The notes under the pieces: model-generated
What the model saw: the letters and a program-made list of their open reading frames with translations, nothing else
Databases searched by the model: none
Told to the model about the DNA's origin: nothing
NCBI RefSeq assembly: GCF_002734285.1
Contig: NZ_NSEA01000020.1
Coordinates: 1 to 64,000 of the forward strand
DNA: 64,000 bases
Reading direction: 5' to 3'
From: Fredinandcohnia onubensis
GTDB lineage: Bacteria; Bacillota; Bacilli; Bacillales; Bacillaceae_L
Translations under genes and position numbers: made by a program
Shown: positions 24,223 to 33,169 of the stretch, one piece after another
Layout: each line of letters begins with the position of its first letter
How positions within the stretch are numbered: the stretch's first letter is position 1

Positions 24223-25428
24223 TTGAGAAACCTATATCTTCTAGGCTTAGCGATTTTGCTTCTTTTATCTGGGTGTGCCCCTAAATTTGAACAAGAGACA
24301 GAGGTCGTTCAGGATTCAGATAAGAAAGCGGAGAAAGCGATTATTCCTAGATATAATATTTCAGATTCCTATTATAAAGCGGTCCTCCCTTATAAGACAG
24401 GAAAAGCGCGGGGGATTGTTGCGTCATATATTAACAATCGATTAGATATCGATGAATTCGAAACGGGATTAATGCGAATCGCTCAGGATTCATTTCCATC
24501 TGACAAATATTTTTTCCAGGAAGGCCAGCATCTAGAAAAAGAGACGGTTCAAGACTGGTTAAAGCGGAAAAGGTCATCTGCCCAGCAGCAAGCATATGAA
24601 AAGGCATTAGAGAAAAAGAATCTACCAAACGAAGGATTAAATCCGATTTTTGATACATCAAATGAAGACCCGGGCTATGAGGCGGCTATGGAGAAGAGTC
24701 CAATGTATGTTGCTGCGATTACGGAACAGAACTATTTAATTAAAAATAATGAAGACAAATTAGAAATTGGAGGAATTGTCATTGGGATAGGCATGAACTC
24801 CCATCACTATTACAATCTTCCGGCTAAAATGGGTGGCTATCCAAGGGACGTTGAGATTTCAGATGCTGAAATCGAAAGAGAAGGCAAAAAAGCAGCAGAG
24901 GAAATCATTAATCGAATTCGAACCGAAAAAGAGTATGCAAGTATACGTGATATTCCAATTGTCGTAGCTTTGTTTAAACAGCAAGCCGTAAGTGCAGTTG
25001 CCCCAGGGAATTTTATCATGAAGGCAAAAGTGGATGCGAACTCATCCAATATCGGAAAATGGGAAACAATTAATGAAAAGTATTACTTCTTTCCATCAAA
25101 CGAGGCAAAAAATAATTATCGTGAGGATTCATTAATGGTACAAAATTTTTCTGATGCCATTGCGGATTTCTTCCCTAATTTTACAGCAGTCGTCGGAAAA
25201 GGCTTTTATAAGGACGATGAACTACAGGAGTTAACTCTTACAATCCCGATGCAATTCTATGGAAAAGCAGAGGTTATTGGTTTTACACAATACGTTACGG
25301 GTCTAATAATGGAGCATTTTGATAACTATATTTCGCTTCAGGTATATATCGAATCTGAAAGTGGAGCTGAGAGTGTTATCATACGGGATGCAGGTGAAAA
25401 CGAACCATCTGTACACGTCTATAATTAA
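24223..25428 (+). CDS. camS: CamS family lipoprotein (YerH)
   Basis: A 401-residue lipoprotein with a signal peptide and lipobox LLSGCAP (Cys at about residue 18). It belongs to the CamS/YerH family; in Enterococcus the signal peptide of CamS yields a sex pheromone peptide, while the role of the mature protein is unknown. The start is TTG, with AGAGGTG eight bases upstream. Last gene of the pcrB cluster; a strong terminator follows. Confidence 0.9.
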   Translation: MRNLYLLGLAILLLLSGCAPKFEQETEVVQDSDKKAEKAIIPRYNISDSYYKAVLPYKTGKARGIVASYINNRLDIDEFETGLMRIAQDSFPSDKYFFQEGQHLEKETVQDWLKRKRSSAQQQAYEKALEKKNLPNEGLNPIFDTSNEDPGYEAAMEKSPMYVAAITEQNYLIKNNEDKLEIGGIVIGIGMNSHHYYNLPAKMGGYPRDVEISDAEIEREGKKAAEEIINRIRTEKEYASIRDIPIVVALFKQQAVSAVAPGNFIMKAKVDANSSNIGKWETINEKYYFFPSNEAKNNYREDSLMVQNFSDAIADFFPNFTAVVGKGFYKDDELQELTLTIPMQFYGKAEVIGFTQYVTGLIMEHFDNYISLQVYIESESGAESVIIRDAGENEPSVHVYN

Positions 25429-25433
25429 CGATG

Positions 25434-25474
25434 AAAACAAGATCTAACCATTAAAGTTAGGTCTTGTTTTTTTT
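25434..25474 (+). terminator. Terminator after camS
   Basis: A 15-bp stem (AAAACAAGATCTAAC with GTTAGGTCTTGTTTT, one G-T pair) with a 7-nt loop and a T run. Confidence 0.92.
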
Positions 25475-25553
25475 ATTGTTTATCACGCAAACGTACAATT
25501 ATTGTCGAATTTTATAAAAGATAGAATATTGTGATATAAGTCTTTCGGGTTCA

Positions 25554-25567
25554 CGAAAGCGCTTTAA
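25554..25567. promoter_or_regulatory. Candidate cre (CcpA) site before pruA
   Basis: CGAAAGCGCTTTAA agrees with 12 of 14 positions of the cre consensus. It lies after a -10-like TATAAG (near 25535) and about 55 bp before the pruA start. Carbon repression of proline or arginine breakdown would make sense, but this is inferred. Confidence 0.5.
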
Positions 25568-25620
25568 TTTAGTAGAATGGAATTGTTATCTTTTAAGATT
25601 ACAAAGGGAGGCGAAGTAGA

Positions 25621-27168
25621 ATGGTAGTACCTTACAAACATGAACCATTTACGGATTTTTCAATTGAGGAAAATAAGAAAGCGTTTGAGGCCGGTCTGAA
25701 GACTGTAGAATCATATTTAGGCAATGATTACGACCTGATCATAGGTGGTGAACGCATCTCAACCGAAGACAAAATCGTCTCTGTAAACCCTGCTAACAAA
25801 GAGGAAGTAGTTGGCCGTGTATCAAAAGCAAACCGAGAGCTAGCTGAAAAGGCTATGCAAGTTGCAGATAAAACATTCCAAACGTGGAGAAAATCAAGCC
25901 CGGAAATGCGAGCTGATATTCTTTTTAGAGCAGCAGCAATCGTTCGTCGTCGCAAGCATGAGTTTTCTGCCATACTCGTAAAAGAAGCGGGTAAACCTTG
26001 GAATGAAGCAGATGCAGATACAGCAGAAGCTATCGACTTTATGGAGTACTACGGACGACAAATGTTAAAAATAAAGAATGGAATTCCGGTCGAAAGCCGT
26101 CCAATTGAACATAATCGTTTTACTTATATCCCATTAGGTGTTGGGGTTATCATTTCTCCTTGGAACTTCGCTTTTGCGATAATGGCTGGTATGACAACGG
26201 CTGCATTGGTTTCAGGTAATACTGTGTTACTAAAACCAGCTAGTACAACTCCAGTAATTGCTGCGAAATTCATGGAAGTTCTTGAAGAAGCAGGATTACC
26301 TGCAGGAGTTGTCAATTACATCCCTGGAAGTGGCTCTGAAGTGGGTGACTACCTTGTAGATCACTCAAAAACTCGCTTTATCAGCTTTACTGGATCACGT
26401 GACGTAGGTTTACGTATTTATGAGCGTGCTTCCAAATTGAATGATGGCCAAATCTGGTTAAAACGTGTTATCGCTGAGATGGGCGGTAAAGATACAATCG
26501 TCGTTGATAAAGAAGCTGATCTAGAATTAGCAGCTAAATCAATCGTTGCATCAGCATTTGGATTCTCTGGTCAAAAATGTTCAGCGTGTTCGCGTGCAGT
26601 TATTGTGGAAGATGTATATGATGAGGTTCTAAGTCGTGCTGTTGAATTAACAAAAGAACTAACAGTGGGTGACCCTACTCAACAATCAACATATATGGGT
26701 CCAGTTAATGACCAAGGTGCTTATGACAAGATTATGAGCTATGTTGAGATTGGGAAGAAGGAAGGGAAACTTCTTCATGGTGGAGAAGGTGATGATTCCA
26801 AAGGCTGGTTCATCCAACCAACAATCTTCGCTGATGTGAATGAAGAGGCACGCATCATGAAAGAGGAGATATTTGGTCCTGTAGTGGCATTCTCTAAGGC
26901 GCGCGATTTTAACCACGCAATTGACATCGCAAATAACACAGAGTATGGATTAACAGGTGCAGTTATTTCAAACAACCGTGCAAATATCGAAAAAGCAAAG
27001 GAAGACTTCCACGTGGGTAATCTTTATTTTAACCGTGGATGTACAGGAGCAATTGTAGGCTATCAACCATTTGGTGGCTTTAATATGTCTGGAACAGATT
27101 CAAAAGCAGGTGGCCCAGACTATCTCACTCTTCACATGCAGGCTAAAACAATATCTGAAATGCTATAA
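25621..27168 (+). CDS. pruA: 1-pyrroline-5-carboxylate dehydrogenase
   Basis: It oxidises P5C / glutamate semialdehyde to glutamate with NAD(P)+. The 515-residue aldehyde dehydrogenase superfamily protein has the catalytic Cys in [12 protein letters not shown], the general base Glu in [18 protein letters not shown] and the EEIFGPVV motif. Length and sequence pattern equal the Bacillus RocA/PutC type. AAAGGGAGG precedes the ATG. No proline dehydrogenase gene lies nearby, but a PutP-type symporter is encoded downstream, so a proline-use block is likely. It could equally serve arginine breakdown (rocA). Confidence 0.95.
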   Translation: MVVPYKHEPFTDFSIEENKKAFEAGLKTVESYLGNDYDLIIGGERISTEDKIVSVNPANKEEVVGRVSKANRELAEKAMQVADKTFQTWRKSSPEMRADILFRAAAIVRRRKHEFSAILVKEAGKPWNEADADTAEAIDFMEYYGRQMLKIKNGIPVESRPIEHNRFTYIPLGVGVIISPWNFAFAIMAGMTTAALVSGNTVLLKPASTTPVIAAKFMEVLEEAGLPAGVVNYIPGSGSEVGDYLVDHSKTRFISFTGSRDVGLRIYERASKLNDGQIWLKRVIAEMGGKDTIVVDKEADLELAAKSIVASAFGFSGQKCSACSRAVIVEDVYDEVLSRAVELTKELTVGDPTQQSTYMGPVNDQGAYDKIMSYVEIGKKEGKLLHGGEGDDSKGWFIQPTIFADVNEEARIMKEEIFGPVVAFSKARDFNHAIDIANNTEYGLTGAVISNNRANIEKAKEDFHVGNLYFNRGCTGAIVGYQPFGGFNMSGTDSKAGGPDYLTLHMQAKTISEML

Positions 27169-27172
27169 AAAT

Positions 27173-27212
27173 AAACGCCCTTTCATCAAATGAGAGGGCG
27201 TTTAGACTTTTT
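27173..27212 (+). terminator. Terminator after pruA
   Basis: A 13-bp stem (AAACGCCCTTTCA with TGAGAGGGCGTTT) and a downstream T run. Confidence 0.9.
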
Positions 27213-27228
27213 TGTTGTTGATAGATGC

Positions 27229-27393
27229 TTATTCTGTTTCCTCTTCTGCTCCATCCTCTGTTTCTGTTGAATCTGTATCTGTTTCTGTTTCTTCGGTATC
27301 TGGCTGTTGATCAGTATCTTCACTGCTGCATGCTGTCATCAAGAAAATGGCAAGTAAAGATGCTCCAATTTTAAACAATAAATTCTTTTTCAT
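27229..27393 (-). CDS. Small acidic lipoprotein, 54 residues
   Basis: A short gene encoding MKKNLLFKIGASLLAIFLM, then the lipobox MTACSS (Cys22), followed by a low-complexity tail almost entirely of Glu, Asp, Thr and Gln with repeated TE(T)D units. GGAGG lies ten bases before the ATG. It should be an outer-surface lipid-anchored peptide with a strongly negative tail. The tail codes for no recognisable domain. It lies between the pruA terminator and the terminator of the next minus-strand gene, so it is transcribed alone. I do not recognise a family. Confidence 0.75.
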   Translation of the reverse strand: MKKNLLFKIGASLLAIFLMTACSSEDTDQQPDTEETETDTDSTETEDGAEEETE

Positions 27394-27555
27394 TGTTACT
27401 ATACCTCCAGATATTTTGTGGATTGATTGGTTGTCTAAGCATCCAATCTAGTAACAATATACAACAGATAAATCGCTTAAAGACTTGATTTACAGTAAAC
27501 AAACAGATTCTTTACACTAACTAGAAAAAGTAATGAAGTTGAAAAAAAGGCATAT

Positions 27556-27586
27556 AAAAAGCGTGGAGTTTTCTCCACGCTTTTAT
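27556..27586 (-). terminator. Terminator after the HesB-like gene
   Basis: The stem GCGTGGAG / CTCCACGC with a TTTT loop; T-rich on the minus strand after the stem, and also T-rich on the plus strand. Confidence 0.85.
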
Positions 27587-27888
27587 TAATGATGATGATG
27601 TCCTTTTTTCGGGTTTGTTATTACAAATTGCTCTTCTGGAACGTAGAAGAATTGAATCCATACACCATCTAAATATTCTGCATCTCTCGTATCAAGAAGG
27701 ACTTCAATATCTTTATCCGTTTTAACAATTTCGTCATGCTCAGTTGGGTTATCAAATTGAAGAGCGTAATGGGCGTGGTCACCGTGCATTTCTGTGATCA
27801 CAACGCGAAGCATTTTGCCTTCTGATTCATCACTTTCGAGCATTTTCTTCATTGTTTTTGCAGCATTACGATTAATTTTTACATTCAT
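27586..27888 (-). CDS. HesB/IscA-like protein without cysteines
   Basis: A 100-residue protein with the A-type Fe-S carrier fold pattern (VKINRNAAKTMKKML, LRVVITEMHGDHAHYALQF, IEVLLDTRDAEYLDGVWIQFF). The three cysteines that bind the cluster in true IscA/SufA proteins are absent; there is no Cys at all. Instead it is rich in His (HGDHAHY) and ends in GHHHH. It may bind another metal or none. AGGAG precedes the ATG. Related proteins are annotated HesB/YadR/YfhF-like in Bacillus. A monocistronic unit. Confidence 0.75.
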   Translation of the reverse strand: MNVKINRNAAKTMKKMLESDESEGKMLRVVITEMHGDHAHYALQFDNPTEHDEIVKTDKDIEVLLDTRDAEYLDGVWIQFFYVPEEQFVITNPKKGHHHH

Positions 27889-28239
27889 GTCGATTCTCCT
27901 GTTTTTTATTAAAGTTTTATACTACTTATTTTCTCAGTATTTCTGAAAAATAACAAATATATAGCCTTTTTCTGAAAAAAGTTCGACTTAATTTTATTAG
28001 TTTTGATGAATAGTTATTAGATTATTAGATTCATATTGCAAATTTACACCGAAATAATGAATAAATATACATTGCGTAACTATTTTTATAATATTCAATC
28101 TGTTCTGTACATTATCATATGTTAAGATTTATAAGTGTTTATCTTGAGATGCAGCTATTATCGAAAAATGGGAATTATCATGAAATTGTATATGACTGCA
28201 TAGGGATAGGAATAACGAAAACTTTGAGGGGGTGAAGGT
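27889..28239. other. A/T-rich intergenic region
   Basis: About 350 bp with no convincing gene. It must hold divergent promoters for the HesB-like gene and the symporter unit; AT-rich -10-like motifs are too many to choose between. The stretch near 28020-28140 is strongly A/T rich. A GAGGGGG ribosome binding site closes it at about 28226. Confidence 0.5.
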
Positions 28240-28350
28240 GTGGAATATAGTTTAACAGGTACCACATATTTTTGGCTATTCGTGCCAATGATTTCGTTAA
28301 TTGTTCTATCAGCTATCACATTATTTACTGACAAAGGAGAGGATGTCTAA
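28240..28350 (+). CDS. Symporter small accessory protein, 36 residues
   Basis: A GTG-started short gene encoding MEYSLTGTTYFWLFVPMISL and a continuing hydrophobic stretch, then a DKGEDV end: one transmembrane helix (about residues 9-30). A GAGGGGGTGAAGG site precedes it. It ends two bases before the symporter start, and the ribosome binding site of the symporter (AAAGGAGAGG) lies within its last codons, so the two are tightly coupled. Position and size match the small accessory proteins found directly upstream of PutP-like symporters in Bacillaceae; a structural or activating partner role is inferred. Confidence 0.75.
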   Translation: MEYSLTGTTYFWLFVPMISLIVLSAITLFTDKGEDV

Positions 28351-28352
28351 AC

Positions 28353-29867
28353 ATGGATATTAACGTACAAACGTTAACAGCAATTATTATCTATCTTGTA
28401 GGAATGCTGGTCATCGGCATCCTGGCTGCAAGAATGACAAAAAATTTAACAGACTATGTACTGGGTGGAAGAAGACTAGGTGCAGGGGTTGCAGCCCTTA
28501 GTGCTGGATCGTCTGATATGAGTAGTTGGCTCATGCTCGGTTTACCTGGTGCGATGTATGCGGGTGGAATGGGTGAAATATGGATTGCAGTTGGTTTGGC
28601 AATAGGTGCTTATCTGAACTGGCAATTCATTGCGAAGCCTTTCCGTGTGTATACAGAGGTTTCAAATGATTCAATAACGGTTCCTGACTATTTTGAAAAT
28701 CGATTCCGTGATGGATCAAAGCTTCTACGTGTTATTTCCGCGGTTGTTATCTTGGTATTTTTTACCTTCTATACTTCTGCAAGTCTTGTAGGTGGAGCCA
28801 TTCTTTTAGAAAGCTCATTTAAAATGGACTATGAACTCGCCCTTTGGGTTGGAGCTGCCGTCATACTTTCCTATACTTTCTTTGGTGGTTTCTTAGCAGC
28901 AAGTTGGACTGATTTTGTTCAAGGAATTCTGATGTTCCTAGCATTAATCATTATTCCAATCGTCGTGATTTATGAGCTTGGTGGATGGGGTGATGCAGTC
29001 AATCAAATCGGTGCAATTGACCCATCTTATCTAGATGTCATGTCTGGTGCTACTACACTTGGAATCATATCATTATTAGCGTGGGGGCTAGGTTATTTTG
29101 GTCAGCCACATATCATTGTTCGATTTATGGGAATTAAATCAACAAAAGAAATTCCGAAAGCACGTTTTATCGGGATGACTTGGATGGTATTATCACTATT
29201 TGGAGCCATCTTTATCGGATTTACGGGTATTGCCTATTTCGCTGACGCACCTTTAGCTAACTCGGAAACAGTATTTATCGTATTTTCACAAGTATTATTT
29301 AACCCATGGGTTGCAGGATTCTTACTAGCCGCGATTTTAGCAGCTATTATGAGTACGGTTGATTCCCAGCTACTTGTTTCTTCAAGTGCATTGACACAAG
29401 ATTTCTATAAAGCTATCTTTAGAAAGGAAGCTAGTCAAAAAGAGGAAATGTGGGTTGGTAGAATTGCGGTGCTTGTCATTGCAGTAATTGCTATTTTCCT
29501 AGGGTATGACCGTGAAAGTAAGGTATTAGACCTTGTAGGTTATGCATGGGCAGGATTTGGAGCTGCATTTGGTCCTGTTATCATTCTCTCCCTGTTCTGG
29601 AAACGGATGAATCGTTGGGGAGCGCTAGCCGGAATGATCGTAGGAGCAGTTACAGTTGTTGTCTGGAGTATTCTTTCTACACCTAAATTGAATGATGCCG
29701 GCGAGGTTATAAAAGAAGCTGTCATTCCATTTAGCTTGTATGAAATTGTTCCAGGTTTCCTACTTGCCACAATTACGATTATCGTTGTCAGCTTAGTTAC
29801 AAAGGCACCATCCCAAGAAATCCAGGATGAATTTGACGCGGTAAAAGAGAAATTGAAAAAAGCATAG
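28353..29867 (+). CDS. putP: Sodium/proline symporter (PutP/OpuE type)
   Basis: A 504-residue member of the sodium:solute symporter family (LeuT fold, about 13 membrane helices). It shows LGGRRLGAGVAALSAGSSDMSSW in helices 1-2, including the Na+ and proline binding residues, WTDFVQG, GLGYFGQPHIIVRFM and the AAILAAIMSTVDSQLLV region of the second sodium site. It imports proline. The place in the gene order (before gatC) equals opuE of B. subtilis, the osmostress proline importer; the neighbour pruA points to use as a nutrient. Both roles are possible. Confidence 0.9.
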   Translation: MDINVQTLTAIIIYLVGMLVIGILAARMTKNLTDYVLGGRRLGAGVAALSAGSSDMSSWLMLGLPGAMYAGGMGEIWIAVGLAIGAYLNWQFIAKPFRVYTEVSNDSITVPDYFENRFRDGSKLLRVISAVVILVFFTFYTSASLVGGAILLESSFKMDYELALWVGAAVILSYTFFGGFLAASWTDFVQGILMFLALIIIPIVVIYELGGWGDAVNQIGAIDPSYLDVMSGATTLGIISLLAWGLGYFGQPHIIVRFMGIKSTKEIPKARFIGMTWMVLSLFGAIFIGFTGIAYFADAPLANSETVFIVFSQVLFNPWVAGFLLAAILAAIMSTVDSQLLVSSSALTQDFYKAIFRKEASQKEEMWVGRIAVLVIAVIAIFLGYDRESKVLDLVGYAWAGFGAAFGPVIILSLFWKRMNRWGALAGMIVGAVTVVVWSILSTPKLNDAGEVIKEAVIPFSLYEIVPGFLLATITIIVVSLVTKAPSQEIQDEFDAVKEKLKKA

Positions 29868-29895
29868 AAAAGTATTTTTATAGATTGAAAATGAG

Positions 29896-29937
29896 AGGCC
29901 GTTATTTGCATTGTAGCAAATAACGGCCTACTTTATT
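29896..29937 (+). terminator. Hairpin after putP
   Basis: A 13-bp perfect stem (AGGCCGTTATTTG with CAAATAACGGCCT). Only a weak T stretch follows (CTTTATT), so termination strength is uncertain. Confidence 0.65.
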
Positions 29938-30196
29938 AGATTTCTAATTCCTTATATCATACTTGGGATGTTAGAAATTAAAATGTAATTCGTAATAAGA
30001 TTCTGACAGGCCAAGTAGTGAAATCCAAAAATGAGTCGGAAAACGGTACAGATTTGGACAAGCTGACAGGGAAGAGCCTGAAGTGAGTCCGATTAAGATG
30101 GATTCGGATAAAATGAAGGACATTTCTTTTGTTGCCTAAGTAAGCGAGGTCACCCATAATATTTTAATAGGATAATAAGTTGCGAGGGGCCAGGAT
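29938..30196. other. Intergenic region with degenerate repeat
   Basis: No gene seen. Two diverged units about 60 bp apart begin with CTGACAGG (near 30003 and 30064) and share a later TCGGA-AA motif. This resembles the scattered short repeats elsewhere in the window, but the match is weak. Confidence 0.35.
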
Positions 30197-30652
30197 ATGT
30201 CACCAATAAAGATTAAAGAAATTACAATCGAAAATTTTTATGAGTGCATTAGCTTAAAATTGGGCGAAGGGCAGGATAGGAAAATTGCGCCTAATGTACT
30301 TTCAATTGCAGAGTCTAAGGTAAATCCTTGTTATACACCGTATGCGATTTATTTGGATGAAGTTGTAATTGGATTTGTCATGACGGATTATGATCCATCA
30401 CTTGAGCCCAGAAATAAATATTGGGTTCCGAGGTTGATGATTGATGTTCGATATCAAGGAAAAGGCTATGGAAAATCCGCGATGAAAAAGATTATTGATC
30501 AATTAAGAACAAATGAAGATTGTGAGTGTATCCGTCTATCAACAGAGCCAGACAACATAGTAGCTTTACGATTTTATGAATCCATCGGATTTGTAAATAC
30601 GGGTGAGGTGTTAGATGGAACAGAGATTATTTTAGAATTAAATCTAAACTAG
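30197..30652 (+). CDS. GNAT N-acetyltransferase, spermidine/spermine-type (BltD-like)
   Basis: A 151-residue acetyl-CoA-dependent acetyltransferase: FVMTDYDPS and WVPRLMIDVRYQGKGYGKSAM (about residues 73-95) contain the acetyl-CoA pyrophosphate motif Q-x-x-G-x-G, and the C-terminal part has IRLSTEPDNIVALRFYESIGF. This pattern is close to BltD and PaiA, which acetylate spermidine and spermine. The polyamine substrate is inferred; note the potABCD uptake genes at 54.8-58.5 kb. The ribosome binding site is GAGGGGCC. Transcribed alone, ending in a strong bidirectional hairpin. Confidence 0.8.
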   Translation: MSPIKIKEITIENFYECISLKLGEGQDRKIAPNVLSIAESKVNPCYTPYAIYLDEVVIGFVMTDYDPSLEPRNKYWVPRLMIDVRYQGKGYGKSAMKKIIDQLRTNEDCECIRLSTEPDNIVALRFYESIGFVNTGEVLDGTEIILELNLN

Positions 30653-30654
30653 AC

Positions 30655-30703
30655 AAAGAATGCCGTTAGTTGCTTGTATAAACAATTAACGGCATTTCTT
30701 TGG
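30655..30703. terminator. Bidirectional terminator
   Basis: A long stem (AAAGAATGCCGTTAGTTG with CAATTAACGGCATTTCTTT, one G-T pair) between the convergent acetyltransferase and thioredoxin genes. Confidence 0.9.
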
Positions 30704-30708
30704 CAATA

Positions 30709-31026
30709 TTAGATTCCTAACCCTTCAAGGTATTCATTGACTTGGTCAGGTGTTTTTGCGTTCGCACTGTGTAAGTGACCTAGCTTTTCTCCACCTTTAT
30801 AATATAGGAGACTTGGGATTCCCATTACATTATACTTTTCAGCGATCTCTGGGAACTCGTCCTTGTCCATGCTGTACCAAGGAACACTATTGTGAGTTTC
30901 AAGAATCTCACCAATGAACGCTTCAAGTCGTCGGCAATCAGGGCACCAAGTTGTATCAAATTTAACAATTGCACCTTCAGATTGAATAATCTCATTAAAT
31001 TGTTCAACAGAAGTAATCCTTTCCAT
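30709..31026 (-). CDS. Thioredoxin family protein
   Basis: A 105-residue thioredoxin fold with a WCPDC active site (about residues 28-32, where classic thioredoxin has WCGPC) and the cis-proline motif MGIPSLLYY. It resembles the YtpP/YdbP class of Bacillus thioredoxin-like proteins, disulfide oxidoreductases of the cytosol. GTG at 31035 could open the frame, but TGGAGTG at good spacing favours the ATG at 31026. Confidence 0.88.
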   Translation of the reverse strand: MERITSVEQFNEIIQSEGAIVKFDTTWCPDCRRLEAFIGEILETHNSVPWYSMDKDEFPEIAEKYNVMGIPSLLYYKGGEKLGHLHSANAKTPDQVNEYLEGLGI

Positions 31027-31210
31027 TCCAATCACTCCACATCCTGTAATTTATCAATCCTACTATATCAAATTCCCCATCTAAAAGAGAAATAATCTGC
31101 CCAACTAGATGTTTCGCGTTGGTTCTTGTCGAAATCGGGAAGAATGAGAGAGGAACTATTGCCGAAACGGTGAAAATTTTGATATTATCAGTATATTACC
31201 TATAGGATGA

Positions 31211-31355
31211 TGTTCAAAAAGTCCGGTGAATATGAAGCATCGAGTTTCTTCGTTGACTTGCTTTTCCGTTCCTCACGTATTAAGTGCATACGTTCCGGTA
31301 CTCAAAGCTGCGCCGCCTCGAAATTCTCGGTCCTCTTCATCCTCCTTTTTGAACA
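31211..31355. mobile_element. 145-bp non-coding inverted-repeat element (MITE-like)
   Basis: The segment begins with TGTTCAAAAAG and ends with the exact inverse CTTTTTGAACA (11-bp perfect terminal inverted repeats). The inner flanks are also partly inverted (ATGAAG ... CTTCAT; CGAG ... CTCG), so the RNA could fold into a long hairpin. GC content is higher than in the flanks. Similar elements with TGTTCAAAAAG ends occur widely between genes in Bacillaceae (from memory). No clear target duplication was found. It sits between likely gatC promoter sequences and the gatC ribosome binding site. Confidence 0.65.
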
Positions 31356-31391
31356 CACATTTAGGGTATGGACGGTGGAGGTGAAGGAAAA

Positions 31392-31682
31392 ATGTCGAGG
31401 ATTTCGATTGAAGAAGTTAAACATGTTGCTAACTTAGCGCGTTTAGCCGTGACAGAGGACGAAGCGAAGATGTTCCAACAACAGTTAGATGCGATTATTT
31501 CATTTGCTGAACAATTAAATGAACTAGATACAGATAATGTGAAGCCAACTTCACATGTTCTTTCCGTGAAAAATGTAATGCGTGAAGATGTTGCAAAAGA
31601 AGGATTACCGGTTGAAGAAGTATTGAAAAACGCACCAGATGCGAAAGATGGTCAGTTCCGTGTACCATCTATCATTGAATAA
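31392..31682 (+). CDS. gatC: Asp-tRNA(Asn)/Glu-tRNA(Gln) amidotransferase subunit C
   Basis: A 96-residue belt-like subunit that links GatA and Gat[23 protein letters not shown] start, [15 protein letters not shown] and the C-terminal [11 protein letters not shown]. The ATG at 31392 follows GGAGGTGAAGG; earlier in-frame codons are not supported. First of the gatCAB operon. Confidence 0.96.
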   Translation: MSRISIEEVKHVANLARLAVTEDEAKMFQQQLDAIISFAEQLNELDTDNVKPTSHVLSVKNVMREDVAKEGLPVEEVLKNAPDAKDGQFRVPSIIE

Positions 31683-31696
31683 AGGGGGGAGAAAAC

Positions 31697-33154
31697 TTGT
31701 CACTTTTTGATCACAAAATTTCAGAATTACATTCACTCTTACATAAAAAAGAAATTTCAGTATCAGATCTTGTAGATGAATCATTCAAGCGTATCAACGC
31801 GGTTGATGATAAGGTACAAGCTTTTTTAACATTGAATGAAGAAAATGCAAAAGAATACGCTAAACAATTAGATGAAGCACTTGAAAGCAATGATGACTTA
31901 GGTCTATTATTCGGTATGCCAATCGGTGTCAAAGATAATATTGTAACCAAAGGTGTTCGTACAACGGCAGCAAGTAAAATACTAGAAAACTTTGATCCAA
32001 TTTATGATGCAACGGTCGTTCAAAAGCTCCAGAAAGCTCAAACAGTTACGATTGGTAAGTTAAACATGGATGAATTTGCAATGGGTTCTTCAAATGAAAA
32101 CTCAAGCTTTAAAGTAACGAAAAATCCATGGGATTTAGAACGTGTTCCAGGAGGATCTAGTGGTGGTTCTGCAGCAGCAGTTGCGGCTGGAGAAGTATTA
32201 TTCTCACTTGGTTCCGATACCGGTGGTTCCATTCGTCAACCAGCAGCTTTTTGTGGTGTGGTTGGATTAAAGCCTACGTACGGAAGAGTTTCACGTTTTG
32301 GTTTAATTGCTTTTGCATCGTCATTAGATCAGATCGGACCAGTTACTCGCACTGTTGAGGACAATGCTTTCCTATTACAGGCCATTTCTGGTGTTGATCC
32401 AATGGATGCAACTTCTGCGAATGTCGACGTACCAAACTACGTATCTGCTTTAACAGGTGATGTTAAAGGCTTGAAAATTGCTGTGCCTAAGGAATACCTA
32501 GGTGAAGGTGTAGATGAGGAAGTTCGTCAATCTGTTCTTGACTCGCTTAAGGTTCTTGAGGGACTTGGCGCGACATGGGAAGAGGTTTCACTTCCACATT
32601 CAAAATATGCATTAGCAACTTATTACTTATTATCATCTTCAGAAGCATCAGCAAACCTTGCTCGCTTTGACGGCGTTCGTTATGGATACCGCACAGATAA
32701 TGCAGAAAATCTCATTGAGATGTACAAGCAATCGAGAAGCGAGGGCTTTGGCGATGAAGTAAAACGTCGTATTATGCTCGGAACCTTTGCATTAAGCTCA
32801 GGATACTACGATGCTTACTATAAAAAGGCACAAAAAGTTCGTACATTAATCAAGAAAGACTTTGAAGATGTATTTGAAAAATATGATGTTATCATTGGAC
32901 CTACTACACCAACACCAGCATTCAAAATTGGTGAAAACATGGAAGACCCACTTACAATGTATGCGAATGATATTCTTACTATCCCAGTGAACCTTGCGGG
33001 TGTACCAGGAATATCAGTTCCATGCGGATTCTCAAATGGATTACCGCTTGGTCTCCAAATTATTGGTAAGCATTTTGATGAAAGTACAATTTATCGCGTT
33101 GCAGATGCGTTTGAAAAAGCAACCGAACATCATAAACAAAAACCACAATTGTAA
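31697..33154 (+). CDS. gatA: Aspartyl/glutamyl-tRNA amidotransferase subunit A
   Basis: The glutaminase subunit, of the amidase signature family, releasing ammonia for GatB. It has the Ser-cisSer-Lys triad: Lys in GVKDNI and the serines in [14 protein letters not shown] and [13 protein letters not shown]. It is 485 residues, standard. The start is TTG after AAGGGGGGA. Confidence 0.97.
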   Translation: MSLFDHKISELHSLLHKKEISVSDLVDESFKRINAVDDKVQAFLTLNEENAKEYAKQLDEALESNDDLGLLFGMPIGVKDNIVTKGVRTTAASKILENFDPIYDATVVQKLQKAQTVTIGKLNMDEFAMGSSNENSSFKVTKNPWDLERVPGGSSGGSAAAVAAGEVLFSLGSDTGGSIRQPAAFCGVVGLKPTYGRVSRFGLIAFASSLDQIGPVTRTVEDNAFLLQAISGVDPMDATSANVDVPNYVSALTGDVKGLKIAVPKEYLGEGVDEEVRQSVLDSLKVLEGLGATWEEVSLPHSKYALATYYLLSSSEASANLARFDGVRYGYRTDNAENLIEMYKQSRSEGFGDEVKRRIMLGTFALSSGYYDAYYKKAQKVRTLIKKDFEDVFEKYDVIIGPTTPTPAFKIGENMEDPLTMYANDILTIPVNLAGVPGISVPCGFSNGLPLGLQIIGKHFDESTIYRVADAFEKATEHHKQKPQL

Positions 33155-33169
33155 GGGGTGAAAACAGAG

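Noticed and set aside
28020-28140. A specific promoter in the A/T-rich region before the symporter genes
   Set aside because: Many A/T-rich hexamers fit loosely and none stands out with a matching -35.
31040-31391. A T-box in the gatCAB leader
   Set aside because: The TGGTG-type T-box sequence and a following terminator were looked for and not seen; the leader holds the inverted-repeat element instead.
31207-31437. A 76-codon frame upstream of gatC
   Set aside because: It lies across the inverted-repeat element and overlaps the true gatC start; no ribosome binding site.
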